A stretch of 64,000 nt of DNA from an uncultured Collinsella sp. (GTDB lineage Bacteria; Actinomycetota; Coriobacteriia; Coriobacteriales; Coriobacteriaceae), in assembly GCA_958421275.1 (NCBI GenBank), contig CATZLI010000010.1:7613-71612 (forward strand). The letters are read 5' to 3'. Each line of letters begins with the position of its first letter. Within the stretch, counting starts at the first letter, position 1. Position numbers and translations under genes: made by a program. This document shows positions 1-8,698 of this stretch, in pieces. Under the pieces are notes generated by a model that was not told the origin of the DNA, did not search any database, and saw only the letters and a list, made by a program, of their open reading frames with translations.

Positions 1-363
1 GCCGACCCGGTCGAGCATAAAAAGCTGACCGGTTGTGATCCCGCACGCATCCTGGCGTTTGGTGATGAGCTTGCGCGTCGCAAGATTAAGGTCGTTATCC
101 GTCACGTGGTGGTACCGGGCATTACCGACACGGTGGAGGAGTGCGAGGCGCTCGGTCGTTTAATCGCCCCGTGGCATAACGTGGTGGGCTTGGAAATGCT
201 GCCGTATCACACGATGGGCGTCGTCAAGTACGAGCAACTGGGCATTCCCTATAAGCTTGAGGGCGTTCCACAGATGGATACCGCGCGCATGCCCGAGCTG
301 CGCAATGCCGTCATGGCCGGTATGAAAAAGCGCCGTGCGGAGCTCAGGTCGGCCATCGGCTAA
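1..363 (+). CDS. pflA: Pyruvate formate-lyase activating enzyme, C-terminal part (cut by window edge)
   Basis: The frame is open from base 1, so the gene begins outside the window; 120 codons remain before TAA. The protein would be a radical SAM enzyme that installs the glycyl radical on pyruvate formate-lyase in anaerobic mixed-acid fermentation. Seen: VVIRHVVVPGITDT followed by LEMLPYHTMGVVKYEQLGI, which is the family's typical C-terminal ending (the LPYH segment helps form the active-site barrel). The CxxxCxxC cluster would lie upstream of the window. It ends about 125 bp before mtnN with no clear terminator. The family call is firm; which glycyl-radical enzyme is activated is assumed from similarity to PflA. 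Confidence 0.85.
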   Translation, partial: ADPVEHKKLTGCDPARILAFGDELARRKIKVVIRHVVVPGITDTVEECEALGRLIAPWHNVVGLEMLPYHTMGVVKYEQLGIPYKLEGVPQMDTARMPELRNAVMAGMKKRRAELRSAIG

Positions 364-489
364 CAAGCCATTTTTGCCCCTTTATGATACCCGAGCTGTA
401 CTGGCCTAACGGCTTGGTGCTGACGCGGTTGAGCCAAAATGCTGGTACCATACCGTGGATAAGCAATTTGCACGGATTTGGGGGATGGC

Positions 490-1230
490 ATGGCAACCAT
501 CGCGATCATAGGCGCACTCGAAAAAGAGGTTGCGCAGATTAAGGAAGAGCTGAGTGGCGCGCATGAGTCGCAGGAGGCGGGCTTGACCGTTGTGAGCGGT
601 GAGCTCGACGGTTTGTCCGTTGTTGCTACGACCGCTGGCATGGGAACCGTAAACGCCGCGGCGGCAACGCAGCATCTCATCAGCAAATATGCCCCGCAGG
701 CCGTTGTGTTTTCGGGCATTGCGGGTGGCCTAAACCCTAAGCTCCATATTAACGACGTGGTTATAGGCAAGTGTCTGCGTTATCTGGATACCGACACGAC
801 GCTCATTGCCGAGTCGGCACCGGGGCTTGAGGAATTTGCCTCGACACCGGCTTTGGTTGATATTGCAGCTGTCGTGCTTGTCGAGCATGGGTTTGTGGAC
901 GCATCGTCGGATATGGCGGCTGCCGAGAAGGACCCCAAGCAGTTCCTGTGTGGCACTATCGCCACGGGTGACCGCTTTGTTACGGGTGACGCCATGCGTA
1001 ACGCTGCGATTGAGGCCACGCATGCCGATTGCGTCGAGATGGAGGGTGCGGCAATTGCGCACATCGCGGCCAAGAATGGTGTCGATTGCCTAGTGCTGCG
1101 CGCTATCAGCGATAATTGTGACGAGGCATATGACGCGTTTTGCGAGCGCGAGTTCGATCTGGATGAGTACGCTCGCACCGCGAGCGGCATCACGCTTGAC
1201 ATCGTTCGTAGTATCGCCGCCGCGCAATAG
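490..1230 (+). CDS. mtnN: 5'-methylthioadenosine/S-adenosylhomocysteine nucleosidase
   Basis: This enzyme hydrolyses methylthioadenosine and S-adenosylhomocysteine to adenine plus a thioribose product, in the methionine salvage and activated-methyl cycle. The 246-residue length matches the family. Seen: N-terminal IAIIGALEKEV, the phosphorylase-fold glycine segment FSGIAGGLNP, VEMEGAAIAH with the ribose-binding glutamate, and RAISDNCD carrying the catalytic aspartate near the C-terminus. ATG 490 is chosen because GGGGG sits 6-10 bases upstream and homologues start directly with the beta strand; a TTG at 478 is in frame but adds only four residues. It is followed 39 bp later by engB on the same strand. 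Confidence 0.93.
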   Translation: MATIAIIGALEKEVAQIKEELSGAHESQEAGLTVVSGELDGLSVVATTAGMGTVNAAAATQHLISKYAPQAVVFSGIAGGLNPKLHINDVVIGKCLRYLDTDTTLIAESAPGLEEFASTPALVDIAAVVLVEHGFVDASSDMAAAEKDPKQFLCGTIATGDRFVTGDAMRNAAIEATHADCVEMEGAAIAHIAAKNGVDCLVLRAISDNCDEAYDAFCEREFDLDEYARTASGITLDIVRSIAAAQ

Positions 1231-1269
1231 CACGCCCGTTTTGTAAAAACCTACGACCAAGGAGTGTCC

Positions 1270-1860
1270 ATGGCCGATTCAATTAACTACCAGCTTGCCA
1301 AGTTCGTCGCCAGCTACGGCAAGGTTTCGCAGATTCCCGAGTCCACCTGCCCTGAGGTGAGCTTCGTCGGCCGCTCCAACGTGGGCAAGTCCTCCATCAT
1401 GAACAAGCTATTTGGCCGCAAGAACCTGGTCAAGGTTTCAAGCACGCCGGGCAAGACGAGCAACATCAATTTCTTCGAGGCCGACGACGTGCACTTTGTG
1501 GACCTGCCGGGCTACGGTTTCGCCCGTCGTTCCAAGGCCGAGCGCGACCGCTGGGCTGAGCTTATCGGCGACTTCTTTGACTCCGAGCGCAGCTTTAACC
1601 TGGTCGTATCGCTGGTGGATATTCGTCACGACCCCAGTAAGCTCGACCATGACATGATCGACTACCTGCAGGGCAACGAGTTCAACTTTATCGTCTGCCT
1701 CACCAAGGCCGACAAGCTCAGCCGCACCCAACAGGCCCGCCAGGCAGCAGCCATCAAAAAACAGCTCAACGTCCCGGCCGAGAACGTAATCATCACAAGC
1801 TCCCAGACCGGCGTGGGCATCGACGAACTCAAGCGCCGCATCGCCGAGGCCTGCCTCTAG
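1270..1860 (+). CDS. engB: Ribosome biogenesis GTP-binding protein EngB (YsxC/YihA)
   Basis: A small essential-type GTPase that assists late 50S ribosomal subunit assembly. At 196 residues it is full length. Seen: G1 GRSNVGKSS at residues 34-42, the STPGKTSNINFF switch segment, G3 DLPGYGFA, G4 TKADK, and a G5-like ITSSQTGVG near the C-terminus. The TrmE-Era-EngA-EngB family signature is complete. The start is ATG 1270, preceded by AAGGAG at 1259-1264; an in-frame GTG at 1264 overlaps that ribosome binding site and is less likely. It converges with thrB, and a 185-bp long inverted repeat fills the space between the two stops. Confidence 0.95.
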   Translation: MADSINYQLAKFVASYGKVSQIPESTCPEVSFVGRSNVGKSSIMNKLFGRKNLVKVSSTPGKTSNINFFEADDVHFVDLPGYGFARRSKAERDRWAELIGDFFDSERSFNLVVSLVDIRHDPSKLDHDMIDYLQGNEFNFIVCLTKADKLSRTQQARQAAAIKKQLNVPAENVIITSSQTGVGIDELKRRIAEACL

Positions 1861-1940
1861 TAAGGGCTCCAGCCTAGCAAGAGCCCCTATCAATAAAGGG
1901 CCATATATTTCAGCCCGGCGCCCCTTCAAAGCGTGGGTCC

Positions 1941-2125
1941 CTGTAGACATCCTCAGCAAGGTAGGCGCAGGGACGGTCGGGATGTTCCCTCAAAATCATT
2001 CCGCAGCGCGAAGGCCCCTTGTCCGTCGCTCCGTAGGAGCAGGGCAAGGGGCCTTCATGCGCGAGGACGATTTTGAGGGAACATCCCGACCGTCCCGGAC
2101 AGGTATATGAGGAGGATGTCTACAG
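1941..2125. repeat. Long intergenic inverted repeat between convergent engB and thrB
   Basis: Nested arms: 1941-1954 pairs perfectly with 2112-2125 (14 bp), 1970-1997 with 2069-2096 (28 bp, perfect), and 2006-2022 imperfectly with 2042-2062 around AAGGCCCCTTG. The right outer arm covers the thrB stop codon. A transcript from either side would fold into one very long hairpin, so it may end or process transcripts from both genes. No T-run follows, so it is not a standard intrinsic terminator. Confidence 0.8.
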
Positions 2126-3001
2126 GTATTCGATCTGGGCGCCTTCCGTGTCGCACGTGAGGATATGCGTGTCGCACTTGGGGAACTGTTCGCGCAGCTT
2201 GACCTGCAGGAATTTTGCCACGATGGTGTCGTCGGTCACCGCCATAAGGGTCGAGCCCGAACCGCTGATCCAGATGGTCTTGGCGCCGCCGTTAAGGCAG
2301 GTGTCGCGCACGGCGTTGTAGTCGGGAATCAGACGGCGACGATAGGGTTCCTGGATGCGGTCGTCATTGGCGGCGGCAATCAGGTCGAGGTTACCAGTCT
2401 CCAAGCCGCGCGTCATACCGGCGATGCGGCCCATCTGCCACACGGCGGTGGAGAGCGGAATCTCCTGCGGCACGACCTTGCGCGCCTCGCTCGTGTGTAC
2501 CTCGTAGGGCGGAATCACGGTAATAAAACGCAGGCGATCGCTCACCTCGTAGCGCAGGCACTGGGGGAGCGAGTCGGTCGGCGTAAAGGAGCAGACGGCG
2601 CCGCCCAGGATGGCGGGGGCGACGTTATCGGGATGGCCCTCGACTTCGGTGGCAATGCGAACAAGCTCGGCGCGGTCGACGGTGTGGCCTGTCAGTGCGG
2701 CGGCGGCCATAATGCCGGCGACGACGCAGGTGGAGCTGGAGCCTAGGCCGCGGGCGACGGGAACGTCAGTCTGAATGTCGATGGCAACGGGAAAAGCCGG
2801 CTCGCCCCATGCGGCCAGTGCATCGACAAAGCTGACGTAGACCAGGTTGTCCTCGTTTTGGAACTCCTCGGGGCAGCCCGTGATGGTGAGCCTGTCGGTG
2901 CGCTCGAAGGTGAAGTGCGAGTAGAGGCTGACGGCCATGCCGAGGGTATCGTAGCCGATGCCTAGGTTGGCGCTGGTTGCTGGGACGGTGATTTTGATCA
3001 T
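2120..3001 (-). CDS. thrB: Homoserine kinase
   Basis: This GHMP-family kinase phosphorylates homoserine to O-phosphohomoserine, the step before threonine synthase. It has 293 residues, normal for ThrB. Seen: N-terminal VPATSANLGIGYD (GHMP motif 1), the phosphate-binding loop PVARGLGSSSTCV at about residues 81-93, and ISGSGSTLMAV, the third GHMP motif, near the C-terminus. The ATG at 3001 is preceded by AGGAGG five bases upstream. It lies downstream of thrC on the same strand, separated by 200 bp with a terminator-like hairpin and an inverted repeat, so the two may be only partly co-transcribed. Only the substrate assignment relies on context, and the thrC neighbour supports it. Confidence 0.93.
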   Translation of the reverse strand: MIKITVPATSANLGIGYDTLGMAVSLYSHFTFERTDRLTITGCPEEFQNEDNLVYVSFVDALAAWGEPAFPVAIDIQTDVPVARGLGSSSTCVVAGIMAAAALTGHTVDRAELVRIATEVEGHPDNVAPAILGGAVCSFTPTDSLPQCLRYEVSDRLRFITVIPPYEVHTSEARKVVPQEIPLSTAVWQMGRIAGMTRGLETGNLDLIAAANDDRIQEPYRRRLIPDYNAVRDTCLNGGAKTIWISGSGSTLMAVTDDTIVAKFLQVKLREQFPKCDTHILTCDTEGAQIEYL

Positions 3002-3017
3002 GTGGGTCCTCCTGGGC

Positions 3018-3123
3018 GGTCTGCCTGTTTAGTTCGCTGCTCGGGCAGTCCTGGCTCGCTCGGAAAGCACATTAAGTGCTTTCCGGCTTGTGCGGAACTC
3101 GCGACGAACTAAACAGGCAGACC
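3018..3123. repeat. Inverted repeat element between thrC and thrB
   Basis: Outer arms 3018-3036 and 3105-3123 are perfect 19-bp inverted copies (GGTCTGCCTGTTTAGTTCG). Inside is a second palindrome, CGGAAAGCAC at 3061-3070 facing 3076-3085. The inner half, including TGCGGAACTCGCGACGAACT, recurs in inverse orientation at the right end of this window (63947-63995), so at least this core is a dispersed repeat. Confidence 0.75.
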
Positions 3124-3154
3124 CGCTCGCATGCTCGTCATCATCCCGAAAGCT

Positions 3155-3190
3155 AAATAAAAAGAAGGTGCGCCGGCTTTCGCCGGCGCT
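3155..3190 (-). terminator. Intrinsic terminator of thrC
   Basis: On the minus strand, GCGCCGGC and GCCGGCGC (3182-3189 and 3170-3177) enclose a GAAA loop and are followed by a T-rich stretch, CCTTCTTTTTATTTAG. It lies 12 bp past the thrC stop. Confidence 0.7.
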
Positions 3191-3201
3191 TAATAAGGGG
3201 T

Positions 3202-4719
3202 CTAGTTGGTGCTCATTCGTTTTGCTGCAGACTCGACGTAGCTTGCCATCTCATCGACGTTGCAGACGTCTTCGAAGCGGACGGGCTTGGACTCGAGCTC
3301 GGCGAGTTGGACCGGGGCAACCGTGTTGGTTGCCTGCTCGAGCACTCGCATGGCCTCAAAGTCGTCCTCGGGAACGTCGAGGCCCAGGGCGTCGCAGCAG
3401 GCACGCGGGAACTTGTAAGGGCTGGCGGTCGAAAGCAGCACGCGGGCCTTGGCGCCCTCGGCGGGGGCGACCTTTTCGAAGACGTGATAGCCGCAAGCGG
3501 TGTGCGGGTCGATCACGTAGCCGTTCGCGTCCCAGCAGCTCTTGATGGCGGCGCGGACCTCGTCCTCGCTGGCCCAACCGCAGCCAAAGACGCTCTGAAT
3601 CTTTGCCAGCAGCTCGGCGGGCACCTCGTAGCGGCCGGTCTGGGCAAGCTGCTCCATAAGGTCGGCAACGAGTTCGCAGTCGCCATCGGACAGGAAGTAG
3701 AGCATGCGCTCGAGGTTGGAGCTGATGAGGATGTCCATCGACGGCGAGATGGTCGTGAAGAACGGTCGGTTACGGTCGTAAACGCCGGTGGTCAGGAAGT
3801 CGGCAAGCACATTGTTCTTGTCGCTCGCCACGACGAGCTTGGCGACGGGCAGACCCATGCGCTTGGCATAGTAGCCGGCCAGGATGTCGCCAAAGTTGCC
3901 GGTCGGTACGCAGAACTCCACGGCGTCGCCGGCCTCGATGGCGCCGGCGCGCAGCAGCTGCGCATAAGCGGCAAAGTAGTAGACTACCTGTGGCACCAGG
4001 CGGCCGACGTTGATGGAGTTGGCACTCGAAAGCACCGTGCCGGCGGCCTCAAGACGCTCGGCAAGCTCCTTATCGGCAAAGATGCGCTTGACGGCACTCT
4101 GGGCATCGTCGAAGTTGCCGCGGATGCCGCAGACGGCGACGTTATCGCCCTCCTGCGTGGACATCTGCAGATTCTGCACGCGGCTGACTTTGCCTTCGGG
4201 ATAAAAGACGGTGATGCCCGTGCCCGGAGCGTCGGCAAAACCGGCGAGTGCTGCCTTGCCCGTGTCGCCCGATGTGGCGGTGACGATCATGATGCGCTCG
4301 GCGCCGCCGTCCTTGGCGGAAGTGCGGGCCATCAGACGGGGGAGCATCTGCAGAGCGACGTCCTTAAAAGCGCTCGTGGGGCCGCCAAAGAGCTCCATCA
4401 CATAGGTTTGCGGGGCGTCGGCACCCGGTGCGGCGTCGAGTTTGACGAGCGGCGTGACCTCTTCGCTCGCAAACGTGCCGCGGTATGCCTCGTCGACACA
4501 CGCCGAAATTTCTTCGGCCGTGTAATCATTCAGTAACATTCCCAACACATCTTGAGCGATTTCAAAGTACGATTTAGCTGCAAGCGAGCTGATATCGACC
4601 TGCTGGGTGCCAAGCTCGTCCGAGACAAACAAACCCCCGTCGGGAGCGATGCCGGTGCGGATTGCCACCTTACTTGAGCACGATAAAGTGCGTCCTCGTG
4701 TACTATGATAAGTTCCCAT
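3202..4719 (-). CDS. thrC: Threonine synthase
   Basis: A PLP enzyme converting O-phosphohomoserine to threonine. The 505 residues match the longer ThrC class (E. coli/fungal-like, class with extended N-terminus). Seen: N-terminal YHSTRG, the PLP-lysine segment GPTSAFKDVALQ with Lys119, the phosphate-binding ATSGDTGKAAL, and PTGNFGDILAGYYAKRMG. The start is ATG 4719 (MGTYHSTRG), with GAGGAG about ten bases upstream; an in-frame ATG at 4779 adds 20 residues unlike family N-termini. It is divergent from lysC, with starts 104 bp apart, so a shared promoter region may coordinate both ends of threonine synthesis. Confidence 0.94.
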   Translation of the reverse strand: MGTYHSTRGRTLSCSSKVAIRTGIAPDGGLFVSDELGTQQVDISSLAAKSYFEIAQDVLGMLLNDYTAEEISACVDEAYRGTFASEEVTPLVKLDAAPGADAPQTYVMELFGGPTSAFKDVALQMLPRLMARTSAKDGGAERIMIVTATSGDTGKAALAGFADAPGTGITVFYPEGKVSRVQNLQMSTQEGDNVAVCGIRGNFDDAQSAVKRIFADKELAERLEAAGTVLSSANSINVGRLVPQVVYYFAAYAQLLRAGAIEAGDAVEFCVPTGNFGDILAGYYAKRMGLPVAKLVVASDKNNVLADFLTTGVYDRNRPFFTTISPSMDILISSNLERMLYFLSDGDCELVADLMEQLAQTGRYEVPAELLAKIQSVFGCGWASEDEVRAAIKSCWDANGYVIDPHTACGYHVFEKVAPAEGAKARVLLSTASPYKFPRACCDALGLDVPEDDFEAMRVLEQATNTVAPVQLAELESKPVRFEDVCNVDEMASYVESAAKRMSTN

Positions 4720-4823
4720 ATAACACTGCTCCTCGGATGCCTTGGTCCCAATCGGTGAAACCATGGTATCAGAGCGCACAAAATAGGTTCGCAGAGGCTT
4801 TTTAGAAAGGTAACCTCAAGCCC

Positions 4824-6212
4824 ATGATTAAGATTGCCAAGTTTGGCGGCTCGTCGGTCGCCGACGCCGAACACTTCAAGAAGATCAAGGCCATCGTCGA
4901 TGCCGACCCTGCCCGCCGTTTTGTGGTGGTTTCCGCCTGCGGCCGCCGCTTTAAGGGCGACACTAAGGTAACCGACCTGCTCTACCTGGTTAACGCGCAC
5001 GTTAAGTATCACGTGTCGTGCGAGGAACTACTCGAGGACATCGGCCAGCGCTATTTTGATATCGCTGACGAGTTGGAGCTCACCTATTCCATCCGCGAGG
5101 AGTTCGCGGCCTTTGCCGAGCGCGCCCGCTCGGGCGGCTACTCTACCGAGGAGCTCGTGAGCCGTGGCGAGTACTTCACCGCTCGCCTGATGGCGGAGTA
5201 CCTGGGCCTGCCGTTCTTGGACGCCGCGACGGTTGTGGCGTTCCATCATGACGGTACGCTCAGCATGAATCGCACCTCCGAGCTGGTGCAGGAGTACGGC
5301 CAGCAGGGCGGCTTTGTTATGCCCGGTTTCTACGGCGCGACGCGTGAGGGCCAGATCAAGCTGCTCGACCGTGGTGGCGGCGATATTTCCGGCTCGATCT
5401 TGGCTAAGTGCCTGGGTGCCGACCTGTACGAGAACTGGACCGACGTCTCGGGCTTCTATTCTGCCGATCCGCGTATTGTTCCCGAGGCTCAGCCCATTGC
5501 GCGCGTTACCTACGAGGAGCTGCGCGAGCTTTCTTACATGGGTGCAAGCGTCCTGCACGAGGAGGCTGTGTTCCCCGTGCGCGAGGCCGGCATTCCGCTG
5601 GTCATCAAGAACACCAATGCGCCGCAGGACCCCGGCACCATCATTAGCGAGACGGCTGACGAGGGCGAGGCAGAGCCCATCATTACCGGCGTGACCGGCA
5701 AGCGCGGCTTTGTCGCCATCAATGTCGCCCGCGACCGCACCAAGCCCCGTGTTGGCTTTATGCGCCGTGCGCTTTCGGTGTTCGAGCGTTATGACGTTTC
5801 CGTCGAGCATATGCCCACCGGTGTCGACCGCTTTGGCGCCGTGGTGCAGGAGCAGGACGTTCACGATTCGCTGTACTCGCTCGTGGGCGACATTCAGCAG
5901 GAGGTCGAGCCGCTCGAGATCGAGGTTGTCGAGGGCCTGGCGCTTATCGCGACCGTCGGCCGTAACCTGCGTGGCCGCGCAGGTATCTCGGGCCATCTGT
6001 TTGGCATGCTTGGCCAGGCCGGCGTGAGCGTGCGCATGATTTCGCAGAGCTGCGACGAGATCAATATCATCATCGGTGTGGAGGAGAAGGACTTTGATCT
6101 GGCGATTCAGACCATTTACCGCGCCTTCTCCGACGAGAACGGCATTGTGAAGGTCTCCGATCTGGAGGCTCCCGCGCCGGTCGATCCCGCTCTGGTCTCG
6201 CTCCACAAGTAG
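4824..6212 (+). CDS. lysC: Aspartate kinase (monofunctional, two ACT domains)
   Basis: Phosphorylates aspartate at the entry to lysine, methionine and threonine synthesis. 462 residues. Seen: KFGGSSVADAEHFKKI at the N-terminus (kinase motif), DRGGGDISGSILA, FYSADPRIV and the substrate-binding SYMGASVLHEEA. Two ACT-type regulatory segments follow after about residue 300 (VAINVARDRTKP and LALIATVGRNLRG...GVSVRMISQS). It carries no homoserine dehydrogenase domain, and hom is not in the window. No lysine riboswitch could be recognised in the 104-bp gap to thrC, so control is presumably allosteric or via the shared upstream region. Asd follows downstream past a hairpin. Confidence 0.94.
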   Translation: MIKIAKFGGSSVADAEHFKKIKAIVDADPARRFVVVSACGRRFKGDTKVTDLLYLVNAHVKYHVSCEELLEDIGQRYFDIADELELTYSIREEFAAFAERARSGGYSTEELVSRGEYFTARLMAEYLGLPFLDAATVVAFHHDGTLSMNRTSELVQEYGQQGGFVMPGFYGATREGQIKLLDRGGGDISGSILAKCLGADLYENWTDVSGFYSADPRIVPEAQPIARVTYEELRELSYMGASVLHEEAVFPVREAGIPLVIKNTNAPQDPGTIISETADEGEAEPIITGVTGKRGFVAINVARDRTKPRVGFMRRALSVFERYDVSVEHMPTGVDRFGAVVQEQDVHDSLYSLVGDIQQEVEPLEIEVVEGLALIATVGRNLRGRAGISGHLFGMLGQAGVSVRMISQSCDEINIIIGVEEKDFDLAIQTIYRAFSDENGIVKVSDLEAPAPVDPALVSLHK

Positions 6213-6284
6213 CTGCTATCCCAGTAGATTTTTGGACTTGCCTCAAAAATCTATGGCGGGGCGTTTCGTTTCGGTTTCGTTTCG

Positions 6285-6315
6285 ACGGGGCGGGTTTCGT
6301 GCCCGCCCCGTTCTT
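6285..6315 (+). terminator. Probable terminator after lysC
   Basis: ACGGGGCGGG (6285-6294) pairs with CCCGCCCCGT (6302-6311) around a seven-base loop, followed by TCTTGT. A second small hairpin (AGATTTTTG/CAAAAATCT, about 6225-6251) lies just upstream. Both lie between lysC and asd, so asd probably also has its own promoter; TATACA near 6316 is a possible -10. Confidence 0.55.
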
Positions 6316-6385
6316 GTATACACTGGCAACAATAATCGGCCTGCTTGGCGTGCGGGCAAAAGCCACAACCTTTAAAGGGGGAAGC

Positions 6386-7411
6386 ATGAAACAGTACACG
6401 GTTGCTATTTTGGGCGCGACGGGAGCCGTGGGCACCCAGATGCTCGAGTGCCTCAACGAGCAGGAGTTCCCGGTTGGCAAGCTCAAGCTGCTGGCGAGCG
6501 CGCGTTCTGCGGGCAAGACCGTCGAGTTCCGTGGCGAGCAGATCGTGATCGAAGAGGCTTGTCCCGAGGCCTTTGAGGGCTGTGACATTGTGCTTGGAGC
6601 TGCCGGCGACGACATCGCGAAGGAGCTACTGCCCGAGGCCGTCAAGCGCGGCGCCGTCGTGGTCGACAACAGCCATGCCTTCCGCATGGATCCCGAGGTG
6701 CCGCTGGTTGTGCCCGAGATCAATGCCGACGACATCAAGTGGCATCACGGCCTTATCGCCAACCCCAACTGCGCGACCATTATCGGCCTGGTTCCCACGT
6801 GGCCGCTGCATCAGCTCGCTGGCGTGAAGCGCATGATCGTCTCGACGTACCAGGCGGCTTCGGGTGCTGGCGCCCCCGGTATGGCCGAGCTCGAGGCTCA
6901 GCTGGCCGCCCTGGGCCGTGGCGAGGAGATTCCCGAGCCGCGCGCGTTTGCCGCCCAGCTCGCGAGCAACCTGATTCCGCAGATTGGCGGCGTCAAGGAG
7001 GAGGGCTTTACCTCCGAGGAGATGAAGTTGCAAAACGAGGGCCGCAAGATCATGCATCTGCCCGAGCTGCGCGTGAACTGCACCTGTGTGCGCGTGCCCG
7101 TGCTGCGCTCGCACTCCGAGAGCATCACGCTTGAGTTCGAGCGCGACATCACGGTGGAAGAGGCCCGTGCCGCGCTGGCTGCCGCTCCGGGTGTCAAGCT
7201 AGTTGACGACATGAGCGCCGAGGATGCGCACGACCGCTTCCCCATGCCGATGGACACCTCCGACCAGGACCTGATTTGGGTCGGTCGCGTACGCCGCGAC
7301 ATCTCGAACCCCGAGGCCGCGCGTGGCATCACCTTCTGGTGCTGCGGCGACCAAATCCGTAAGGGCGCGGCAACCAACGCCGTCCAGATCGCCAAGCTGC
7401 TCTGCGAGTAA
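6386..7411 (+). CDS. asd: Aspartate-semialdehyde dehydrogenase
   Basis: Reduces aspartyl phosphate to aspartate semialdehyde using NADPH, the step after LysC. 341 residues, standard length. Seen: the nucleotide-binding loop AILGATGAVGTQM at residues 8-20, the catalytic cysteine in NPNCATI (Cys129), YQAASGAGAPGM, and the RVPVLRSHSESI segment with the substrate-site arginine/histidine. ATG 6386 follows AAAGGGGGAAGC; upstream in-frame starts from 6299 would translate the lysC terminator region and are rejected. Together with lysC, thrC and thrB it makes an aspartate-to-threonine set that lacks only homoserine dehydrogenase here. Confidence 0.95.
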   Translation: MKQYTVAILGATGAVGTQMLECLNEQEFPVGKLKLLASARSAGKTVEFRGEQIVIEEACPEAFEGCDIVLGAAGDDIAKELLPEAVKRGAVVVDNSHAFRMDPEVPLVVPEINADDIKWHHGLIANPNCATIIGLVPTWPLHQLAGVKRMIVSTYQAASGAGAPGMAELEAQLAALGRGEEIPEPRAFAAQLASNLIPQIGGVKEEGFTSEEMKLQNEGRKIMHLPELRVNCTCVRVPVLRSHSESITLEFERDITVEEARAALAAAPGVKLVDDMSAEDAHDRFPMPMDTSDQDLIWVGRVRRDISNPEAARGITFWCCGDQIRKGAATNAVQIAKLLCE

Positions 7412-7425
7412 CGGTGGATCTGTCC

Positions 7426-7555
7426 GGCGGGGGCCGGGCTTGGTTTTCAGAACGTCCTCGACCATGTGTGGCGCCTTGTCCTGCTCCTTCGGAGCCGCGG
7501 ACAAGGCGCCACACTGGTCTGCGGAGTGTTCTGAAAACCAAGCCCGGCCCCCGCC
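7426..7555. repeat. Long intergenic inverted repeat between asd and ogt
   Basis: The arms 7426-7453 and 7528-7555 are a perfect 28-bp inverted pair starting GGCGGGGGCCGGGCTTGG. An inner pair 7466-7481/7499-7514 (GTGTGGCGCCTTGTCC) is also perfect. The 352-bp gap 7412-7763 holds this element, then GC-rich sequence with no recognisable gene, then the ogt ribosome binding site. Confidence 0.8.
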
Positions 7556-7763
7556 TGCGGTGACGCTGCTGCAAGCGGTCTGCGATGGGGTCGTTGTTGG
7601 TTGGGGCCGCTGGGCTGATGCAGGGGCGCGTGGTTGTTGCGGGCCCTGGTCCCGGCGGCGGCCTCGGCGCTTTGCGCCTGCCGCCTTTGGGGACTTTGGG
7701 GTCGATTGGGGTTGTCTGCACAATTCGCGGTATTATGTTGCGGAGTTTTGAAAGGAGCCGCTG

Positions 7764-8342
7764 GTGGTCACGACGACGTTTGCTTCGCCTTTGGGCGAAA
7801 TCCTGCTTGCCGCTGATGGCCGCGGTTTGACGGGGCTTTGGTTTGAGGGGCAGGAGCACTTTGGCTCCACGCTTCTCAAAGAAGATCCCGAACATGTTGA
7901 AGGCGCCGATGCGGTTTCCGGTACTGGTGGCATGTCGTCGGTAAGTCCCGCAAATGGTGCGGCTACTTCGGTGCTTGAGCGTTCTTGGGTTTGGCTGAAT
8001 GCTTATTTTGCAGGGCAGGAGCCTCGGTTTACACCGCCGTTGCATATGATTGGTACGGCGTTTCAGCGCGAGGTTTGGTTTGAGCTACTTTCTATCTCGC
8101 GTGGCGAGGTCGCTACGTATGGTGAGATCGCCCAGCGTGTTGCGGCTCGACATCGTGTACCGGGAAACGAAGCACCTGTTGTGTCTCCCCGTGCCGTGGG
8201 GGCCGCGGTCGCGCGGAATCCTATTTCGATCATTGTGCCGTGCCATCGCGTGGTTGCCGCCGACGGCTCGCTTAACGGATATGCCGGCGGGCTTGACCGC
8301 AAGGAGTGGCTGCTTCGGCTCGAGGGCGCGTACGAGGAATAA
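7764..8342 (+). CDS. ogt: Methylated-DNA--[protein]-cysteine S-methyltransferase
   Basis: A suicide repair protein that moves the methyl group from O6-methylguanine to its own cysteine. 192 residues. Seen: N-terminal SPLGEILLAADGRGLTGLWF and the active-site IIVPCHRVVAADGSLNGYAGG with Cys160, the 'PCHRV' hallmark, plus VGAAVARNP. Compared with a typical 160-180 residue Ogt it has an insert at about residues 40-70 rich in Gly/Ser/Ala. The start is GTG 7764, with AAAGGAG eight or so bases upstream; there is no in-frame ATG nearby. It stands alone, after the long inverted repeat and before the 8.4-kb gene scar. Confidence 0.93.
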   Translation: MVTTTFASPLGEILLAADGRGLTGLWFEGQEHFGSTLLKEDPEHVEGADAVSGTGGMSSVSPANGAATSVLERSWVWLNAYFAGQEPRFTPPLHMIGTAFQREVWFELLSISRGEVATYGEIAQRVAARHRVPGNEAPVVSPRAVGAAVARNPISIIVPCHRVVAADGSLNGYAGGLDRKEWLLRLEGAYEE

Positions 8343-8411
8343 CGTTCGAGCACTTTGCATAGCCAAGACGCCGTGAAAGAACGGGATGCGCTTTCCGAAT
8401 GGCGTCCCAAA

Positions 8412-8459
8412 CGGAAACCGTGTCCCGGAATACAGCCTTAGAGTGGGATGCCGTTTCCG
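8412..8459. repeat. Imperfect palindrome downstream of ogt
   Basis: CGGAAACCGTGTCCC (8412-8426) and GGGATGCCGTTTCCG (8445-8459) form a hairpin with a few mismatches. A related string, AACGGGATGCGCTTTCCG, lies just upstream at about 8380-8397, so this may be a decayed duplicate of one repeat unit. There is no T-run. Confidence 0.5.
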
Positions 8460-8486
8460 GTTGAGACCACTTGCTTGGACATCTTT

Positions 8487-8698
8487 CTACGCCCGCTTCT
8501 GCAGGGCATAGATCGACTTATCCATGTTGAACAGGTAAGCCGCGACGCAGACGATGAAGAATGCCGGCAGATTACCGAAACCGAAGACTTCGCAGCCAAT
8601 CAGGATGGGTGCGAGCAGCGTATTGGTGGCGCTGCCAAAGACGGCTGCGTAGCCCAGCGCGGCGCAAAGCGCGATGGACATGCCGAGTTGAGCCTCGT
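8487..8698 (-). pseudogene. Remnant: C-terminal end of a ClC-type chloride channel
   Basis: The minus-strand frame reads EAQLGMSIALCAALGYAAV, then FGSATNTLLAPILIGCEVFG and FNMDKSIYALQKRA before its stop. This resembles the last helices of voltage-gated chloride channel (ClC) family membrane proteins of Firmicutes and Actinobacteria; the call comes from recognising this pattern. About 70 codons remain of an expected 400 or more. The upstream part is missing and is replaced directly by the head of an Abi_2 gene in a different reading frame, so no full channel can be made. Confidence 0.65.

Noticed and set aside
4720..4823. Lysine riboswitch in front of lysC
   Set aside because: The 104-bp gap is too short for the aptamer and shows no conserved L-box elements.
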